From Nectonema munidae (Eukaryota; Nematomorpha; Nectonematoida; Nectonematidae), in NCBI GenBank assembly GCA_030549495.1, contig JAUIRK010000897.1, positions 580,001 through 644,000 on the forward strand: a stretch of DNA of 64,000 bases, written 5' to 3'. Positions within the stretch are counted from its first letter, which is position 1, and each line of letters starts with the position of its first letter. This document shows positions 60,001 to 64,000 of the stretch, piece by piece. The notes under the pieces are model-generated. The model searched no databases and was not told the origin of the DNA. It was given only the letters and a program-made list of their open reading frames with translations. Made by a program: the position numbers and the translations under genes.

Positions 60001-63000
60001 TAAAAATGACTTTTAAAATAATTTTTCAATTTGTCATTTTAATTTGAATTTTTACAAAAAAAATCATTTTCAAATTTTTAATAAAATCTTTCAGATAAAA
60101 TGGATCAAATTACTTATACTCCTAGTCACACTACTGAATCAGGCTAGGCTAGATGAAGGAAATACAAAATTGGCAGCGATAAAGGATAACGAGACGCCTA
60201 AAACATTTTTGTTAAAAAAGGGTAAAGTCTTGGAACAAAGTGATTTAACTGAATAATAATACGTGAATAACTTCTTTTTATTTATATTTAAAACGTACCT
60301 TTTCCTGAAATGAGAACGGCAATAGGAATTTTATTGGAGGATACTTTTGTTATCAAAGGATTTGGATATAAAGGAGGATTTGAAGCAGTCAAATCGCCAT
60401 TGATGTAGTTTGCATTATATCTTTTCGATCTTTTTTTGCATCCATCAAAAACTTCATTAATATTTGTAATATTTACTGCAGAACACGATCCTTTTAAATG
60501 CAAACATAAATAGACTAACTGATAAAATGGCGAATAAATAACGACTAAATAAGCACACATCTAATTTTATAAACCAATTAAATCGCTTTTTTCTAGCTTT
60601 TTTTAAATACATCACTTCACTTCCTACAAGAACTGTTTGATCAAAGTGAAGACTTAGTTTTTGAAAGGTGTGCGAACTTGACATTTACAAAAAGTGCCAA
60701 AAATATACGAGAATGGTGTCATTTCTAATCAAGAATACATCTCAGCTTTATAATACCACCGATACACAAATGCATAGGTTTGCCTACCCTTTTTATAGCT
60801 CTATACATTCAAGAAAGCGCAAATATGTTAATTCGTAGTATAACATTCATTTTCTGAATTCTTTTGTTAATATTGATTACACGAATGCTTTGTTGTTGAA
60901 TTTCTCATTCTTAGAGAATAGATAGATATGATCGACTAGTGAATGATGGGAAATAACGTATAGAAGGATAGTAAAGTTTGGTTGGATATAGAAATTTTAG
61001 TTTTAAAGACAATAAATTCAGGCTACCCTTAACAAACAGTAGTCATATCAGAGCAGTGGATAAACACGGGCAGGGCCGTGTTCAGATCAACCCCGCCTAA
61101 CCACTTTCAAATTTATTCCTGCCCCTTGAAACTCCGCTCAGTTTAGCAAAGTTAATAAGTTCTTTATAGTCCTAGCCACCGTCTTTAGAATCAACCTACC
61201 ACAACACCTGTGTTTAGAGTGTGATGAGGGGGCTGCGACATAGTATTTGTCCAAATTTAATATATAGATCTTATGCTTTGCTATTAACCGAATAATATTC
61301 GAAAGGCCAAATTCAATACAATTTCTATCCTAAAGGAAATTAGTAAGCAATATATACTTACAGCAATCATATCACAGCTTTAAGACGTATGCAGAATTGG
61401 CAAAATTTATATATATATGAAAAAGTAGCGAAATATAACAAAAAACTGGCTCATTATAAAACTAAATGCTTAAACCACGCCTCACTTATAAAAAATCGAA
61501 TTGCACTATCGAATACAAAAAAATGATATTTTTAATGAGGTTACAAGAGAGATAAAATTTTATCAATCAAATAAAAAATCAAAATCTTATTAACTTCATT
61601 AAAAATTTGGCATACAAAAATTTGGAAGCACAGAATTCCAAAAAGTGGCAAATTTTGTAAAAAGCGAAAGATCTAGCAACATTGATCTACTAAAGTAGAG
61701 TTGAGACCGGCATTCATCATAAGGTTTACAAATTATCTAAATATGCGTATATTTTTATAAGCGTTGCTAAAAAATACATACAAAGTTTTTCATTTTCCAT
61801 ACAAAAGCATATATTAAGAATTCTATATTATTCGCATATTCGAAAAAGATCGGCAAAAATAAGTAAAATAATTTTAATAAAACACAGACTAATTTCTTCA
61901 TGCATGGATTTTCAAAAAGTTATATATCAAGCATTGGTAATCTATTTCAATAGAACAGGCATTGCACTGAAAAATGCTTTAAATTTGGGAAGGGTTTACC
62001 TCTTGCTATCCGCTTCAAAATTCCAATTTTATAGACGTTCAAGGATGAATGTAAAAGAATCGAAGAAGAATTTTCGTTAAAAATTTTTTCTTTTATATCC
62101 AAAATCATTTTCATGATGAGTTCACAATGTTCTTTAGAAACAATTAAGATCAGGCCAAGACCACAGTTTAGGACTTTAAAAAGTTCGTGTCCAGAAGGAC
62201 CGTGCAAAAAATTAGATTCATTTAGCCAGTAGTAAGCTTGTGGAATTTTCCATGAAAGTGCATCAATTTCGGCAGAAAAAGGGCTTGGAATGATTCTTGC
62301 TAAATTTGTTTTTATGCCTCCACCTAAACAAAAATAAATGTGAAGAACAACGAAATAAAATTTTGCAGAGAAAGGATAAAATAAAATATCAAAAATGAGT
62401 GATGATGTAATTCCATTATAAGTCACATAGCACTAATGCAGAGTGACATTCAAAATTGCATCATAGAAAATCTACCTGTAAACGTTTAAAGAGAAAACTA
62501 AATACTAGAGGTAAAAATCATTCAAGAAAACATTTTTATTCTATCCTTGTAATTTACTCAACAGACAAACCATTCTTTTTCCCTTGGCCATATTTACTTG
62601 ATTTACTAATCGATGCGTAAAAAAGTTAACAAGTTCTCTTAATTGAAGAGGTTGTGATTTCCTTGGTATCTGAATTTTCATCATAAAAATTATGCCAAAA
62701 AATTTACCAAAATTAAAAGAAAGTGTAAACCCTTAGGTATCCATTTTGTTATTCAAATCTACTTTAGAAATTGATTTATAAATAAATTACAAAACTCAAT
62801 GCAATATAAGTAGCATTTTGATTGATTTATATACAAAAACTATTTAAAAATTAATAAAACAGAATTTAACATAATATATAAACACAAAAAAAATAAAACA
62901 ATTTATTTACCTGTAATATGAGCTAAGCCCTTTATCAAATTCAACTCAAGCAATGGCATAATAAAAGGAGAGTAAATTGTAGTTGGAATGGAACAGTATT

Positions 63001-64000
63001 CACCTAAAGATTATTATTAAAAGCGGAAAAATAATTGAAAGATTGTATTGGAGTAAAAGAAATTACCTAAAGTTAAAGATGGCTGCCAAGGGCAACATTG
63101 ATGATAGGACAAATTCATCCTTTCGAACACTTTGCGTAAAAGGGAAAAGCCGTTACTATGAAAAGCAGAAGCTGACAATCCAAGAATAACATCTCCATCA
63201 ATGTATGATTCCATTTTAGGTAGGTGTCTACCTCTTTCAACTGCCCCAACTACAAACCCCGCAACATCAAAATCGTTACTTTTATAAACGCCGGGCATTT
63301 CTGCTGTTTCCCCTCCTAAAATAGAGAAGGATATATCTTTAAATAATAAAAATTAATGAATCAATCAACCTATCAGCGAACAGGAAGAGAATTTGCAACC
63401 TTTGCAAATTCCAGAAATGACAGATTTTGCTTGCACTGGTACAAGCTTTGAAGTGGCATAGTAGTCAAGGAAGAATAGAGGTTGAGCTCCAACACACAAA
63501 ATGTCATTCACACACATAGCTACTAAATCAATGCCAATATTTTGAAATGCTTGATCGTTATCCAACTTAGAAGTGATCTTAAGCATTAACAAAGAAAATG
63601 AAAGAACTATCTTAATTAGAAAGCAACAATACATTTGATCACATTTTCAAATTGACCAAGGAGATGAGGGTAAAGGTGAAATATCTCTACAGTGATACTG
63701 ATCAGAAAAACTTACACTTTAGTTTGCTTAAACTTACTTCTAGAAGAAATAAAGATTTAAATCACGTATGAGCAACATTCATTCACCTCTGGCCCAAATT
63801 AAGTTTTTGAAGCCTAGTAGTGAAAAAAGGTCATCTTTTTAGCGTTAGAAAAAATGTGCATGCACACATATAGACAGACACATACATAACTAAACTATAA
63901 ATTTTTATCAATGATCTTCATTTTAATGATTTAATTTAAAAACTTTTCAAAATCACTTTCTCTGTTGAAAAACTTTCAAAACCATATTGAATTTTTTTTT
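47888..64000 (-). CDS. GART: GART-type gene: AIR synthetase and GAR transformylase
   Basis: In animals one cytosolic polypeptide carries GAR synthetase, AIR synthetase and GAR transformylase, for three steps of de novo purine synthesis. The GAR synthetase part lies beyond the right edge. Placed exons on the minus strand: 63577-63370, 63315-63067, 63003-62911, 62323-62000, 60490-60299, 53771-53654, 52088-51949 and 48049-47888, all with GT/AG sites and matching phases. They encode [34 protein letters not shown] and [11 protein letters not shown] of AIR synthetase, a linker, then [30 protein letters not shown] (catalytic Asn and His) and [10 protein letters not shown] of the transformylase. About 40 residues after VLISGKG are not found, so one exon between 53772 and 60298 is missing from this model. 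Introns of 54-370 bases separate the AIR synthetase exons, but those in the transformylase part reach 6.5 kb. Confidence 0.93.
48620..50570 (+). pseudogene. SAMD3-like (SAM-domain, transposon-associated) relic
   Basis: Plus-strand pieces appear in order but in shifting frames. IVTDNG-like [17 protein letters not shown] is at 48660-48720. An [23 protein letters not shown]-domain start is at 49060-49120. KIYDKYPC-like [13 protein letters not shown] is near 49490-49530, [20 protein letters not shown] near 49640-49690, [14 protein letters not shown] near 49880-49920, and [20 protein letters not shown] near 50370-50430. This layout matches the dispersed 'sterile alpha motif domain 3-like' proteins of many arthropod and fish genomes, from memory. 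Stops and shifts make it inactive. It lies in the last GART intron, antisense to the gene. Confidence 0.5.
50571..51948. other. GART intron, AT-rich
   Basis: No structure recognised. ATATCTAGATATG and ATCTAAACATAT-like motifs near 50830-50890 are weak local repeats. Confidence 0.4.
51949..52088 (-). CDS. GART: GART exon, transformylase catalytic segment
   Basis: It lies between CCTCTTTTAG and GTAAGT and encodes [20 protein letters not shown] to [20 protein letters not shown] and TVHLVD. Asn and His in NTHPSLLP correspond to the catalytic pair of E. coli PurN. It starts with two bases completing the codon split with the previous exon. Confidence 0.92.
52214..52264. mobile_element. 51-bp TTAA-bounded mini-element
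   Basis: It starts TTAATCCTTTAACTTGGGAG and ends CCTCAAGGGATTAA. The ends are inverted (TTAATCC-TTTAAC versus TTAATCCCTTGAGG) and each carries TTAA, the piggyBac target. Only about 20 bases lie between the ends, so this may be a minimal piggyBac-derived remnant. A similar single end (TTAATCCTTTGAGG) occurs at 21619. Confidence 0.45.
52495..52815. mobile_element. Degenerate terminal-repeat element
   Basis: The left end (GGTCCAGATTAACATAGGGGCTATAGG) and the reverse complement of the right end (GGGCTGATTAGGGG, later CTGGGGCTGTAGC) share blocks in the same order. The interior is AT-rich while the ends are GC-rich. No coding content, superfamily unknown. Confidence 0.35.
53654..53771 (-). CDS. 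GART: GART exon, transformylase middle
   Basis: It follows GAATTTTAG and encodes [20 protein letters not shown], then [16 protein letters not shown] with one base of the next codon before [17 protein letters not shown] is diagnostic of the family. The exon has no large open frame of its own and was found by homology. Confidence 0.9.
54200..54397 (+). mobile_element. LINE C-terminal fragment
   Basis: The frame encodes [20 protein letters not shown], then [20 protein letters not shown] and [13 protein letters not shown], clearly the same tail as the LINE piece at 16085-16379 (RGRPCKRWKDGL...RGKWRLKIMATD). The sequence upstream to about 54146 is not of this family, so it is 5'-truncated. It lies in a GART intron, antisense to the gene. 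Confidence 0.75.
54990..55600 (+). pseudogene. piggyBac transposase relic, DDE region
   Basis: Plus-strand fragments: [19 protein letters not shown] (family: TDNFFTSLPLAxxLLxRxxTLVGT) at about 55020-55080, KNKVVLLLSTMF-like sequence near 55190-55230, [10 protein letters not shown] near 55290-55320 (family: GVDxxDQMxRxY), and [10 protein letters not shown] near 55370-55395. Frames change repeatedly and stops are frequent. The N-terminal and cysteine-rich parts were not recognised. Confidence 0.65.
55950..56440 (-). pseudogene. piggyBac transposase relic, C-terminal side
   Basis: The minus-strand frame 56422-56153 contains [20 protein letters not shown] and [20 protein letters not shown] (family: GVDxxDqmxxxYsCrRkTrRWPxxxFynmiDia), followed in another frame by [15 protein letters not shown] and [13 protein letters not shown]. 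The relic faces the plus-strand piggyBac relic only about 350 bases away, so two separate insertions or an inversion are implied. Confidence 0.65.
56441..60298. other. GART intron, AT-rich, missing exon expected here or left of it
   Basis: Blocks rich in GACTC (57375-57475 and 58188-58202, with relatives near 53390) look like parts of one dispersed repeat. A GC-richer frame at 57073-57261 has no recognised family. At 58490-58545 and 59085-59140 are short GC-rich blocks (GGGGCACTAGGAGGAGGGCC; TCCGCCCCCTCCCCTCAAAG) typical of repeat ends. The roughly 120-base GART exon after VLISGKG was searched for and not found. Confidence 0.4.
60299..60490 (-). CDS. GART: GART exon, linker and start of transformylase
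   Basis: It follows TTTAAAAG and encodes a divergent linker ([20 protein letters not shown] and on) ending [13 protein letters not shown] before GTACGT. VLISGxGSN is the phosphate-binding start of GAR transformylases. The next residues must come from the unplaced exon. Confidence 0.88.
60491..61999. other. GART intron between AIR synthetase and transformylase exons
   Basis: A GC-richer block at 61050-61240 (GGCAGGGCCGTGTTCAGATC and on) looks like part of a dispersed repeat, with no frame. Nothing else recognised. Confidence 0.4.
62000..62323 (-). CDS. GART: GART exon, AIR synthetase C-terminal part
   Basis: It encodes [48 protein letters not shown] and [10 protein letters not shown], ending at AG before GTAAAC. 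The frame stays open a little past the donor, but that tail has no family match. Confidence 0.92.
62911..63003 (-). CDS. GART: GART exon, AIR synthetase (31 codons)
   Basis: It lies between AATCTTTAG and GTAAATAAAT and encodes [19 protein letters not shown] to GLAHITG. It is too short to be noticed as an open frame, but phase and homology (family: AHITGGG) fit exactly. Confidence 0.9.
63067..63315 (-). CDS. GART: GART exon, AIR synthetase core
   Basis: It encodes [20 protein letters not shown], then [10 protein letters not shown] and [20 protein letters not shown]. The 83-codon length keeps phase 1 at both ends. Confidence 0.93.
63370..63577 (-). CDS. GART: GART exon, AIR synthetase (first one in window)
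   Basis: It follows a TTAATGCTTAAG acceptor and encodes [20 protein letters not shown] and [20 protein letters not shown] to [16 protein letters not shown] is the ATP/metal-site segment of AIR synthetases. It ends phase 1 before a 54-base intron. Upstream sequence to 64000 holds no exon I could place. Confidence 0.9.

Noticed and set aside
60095-60256. Possible secreted mini-protein exon on the plus strand ([20 protein letters not shown] and on) after an ATCTTTCAG acceptor
   Set aside because: The frame lacks an ATG in place, there is no partner exon, and it lies just downstream of a GART exon on the other strand. Hydrophobic stretches are common by chance here.

Overview
The window reads as a very AT-rich, repeat-laden animal genome with split genes. 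It is most likely an arthropod, and the mix of an allatostatin-C-type peptide, a fused purine-synthesis gene with short introns, abundant piggyBac relics and a tRNA-derived SINE would suit a crustacean such as a copepod. The species assignment is inference, not proof. No rRNA, tRNA gene, CRISPR array or bacterial feature was seen.

Host genes. (1) A GART-type gene runs on the minus strand from beyond the right edge to 47888. Eight exons are placed. They encode most of the AIR synthetase domain and the GAR transformylase domain, and all placed junctions agree in phase. One short exon early in the transformylase domain was not found. (2) A two-exon torsin-family gene on the minus strand (28524-36792) predicts 484 residues with an N-terminal membrane anchor and an unusual Walker B region. 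(3) An exon at 21854-22168 on the plus strand encodes an allatostatin-C-like neuropeptide next to a dibasic site. (4) Three phase-1 exons at 7119-7502 on the minus strand form the 3' end of an unidentified gene. (5) A signal-peptide exon lies at 11069-11201 on the plus strand.

Mobile DNA fills much of the rest. 1-6 kb: a (CAT)n tract with a probable LINE tail, three SINE copies and a 303-bp terminal-repeat element. 12.5-13.7 kb: a jockey-like LINE relic and a SINE. 16-17 kb: a hAT relic split by a LINE fragment with a 16-bp target duplication. 18-21.1 kb: a piggyBac-type element carrying a GC-rich retroelement fossil. 22.9-23.9 kb: a SINE, then two transposase fragments of one family head to head. 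24.5-28.2 kb: a piggyBac relic with direct repeats, then a long palindrome. The 6.8-kb torsin intron holds a pogo-like end, a hAT relic and a minisatellite. 38.7-46.2 kb: a foldback element, two tiny retroposon insertions with target duplications, a piggyBac start and an LTR-type fossil. GART introns hold a SAMD3-like relic, a 51-bp TTAA-bounded mini-element, a LINE tail and two more piggyBac relics in opposite orientation.

The coding islands are small, and long AT-rich stretches show nothing recognisable. Those stretches are listed as such. Gene calls rest on protein motifs recalled from family knowledge and on splice-site and phase consistency. No database search was possible.
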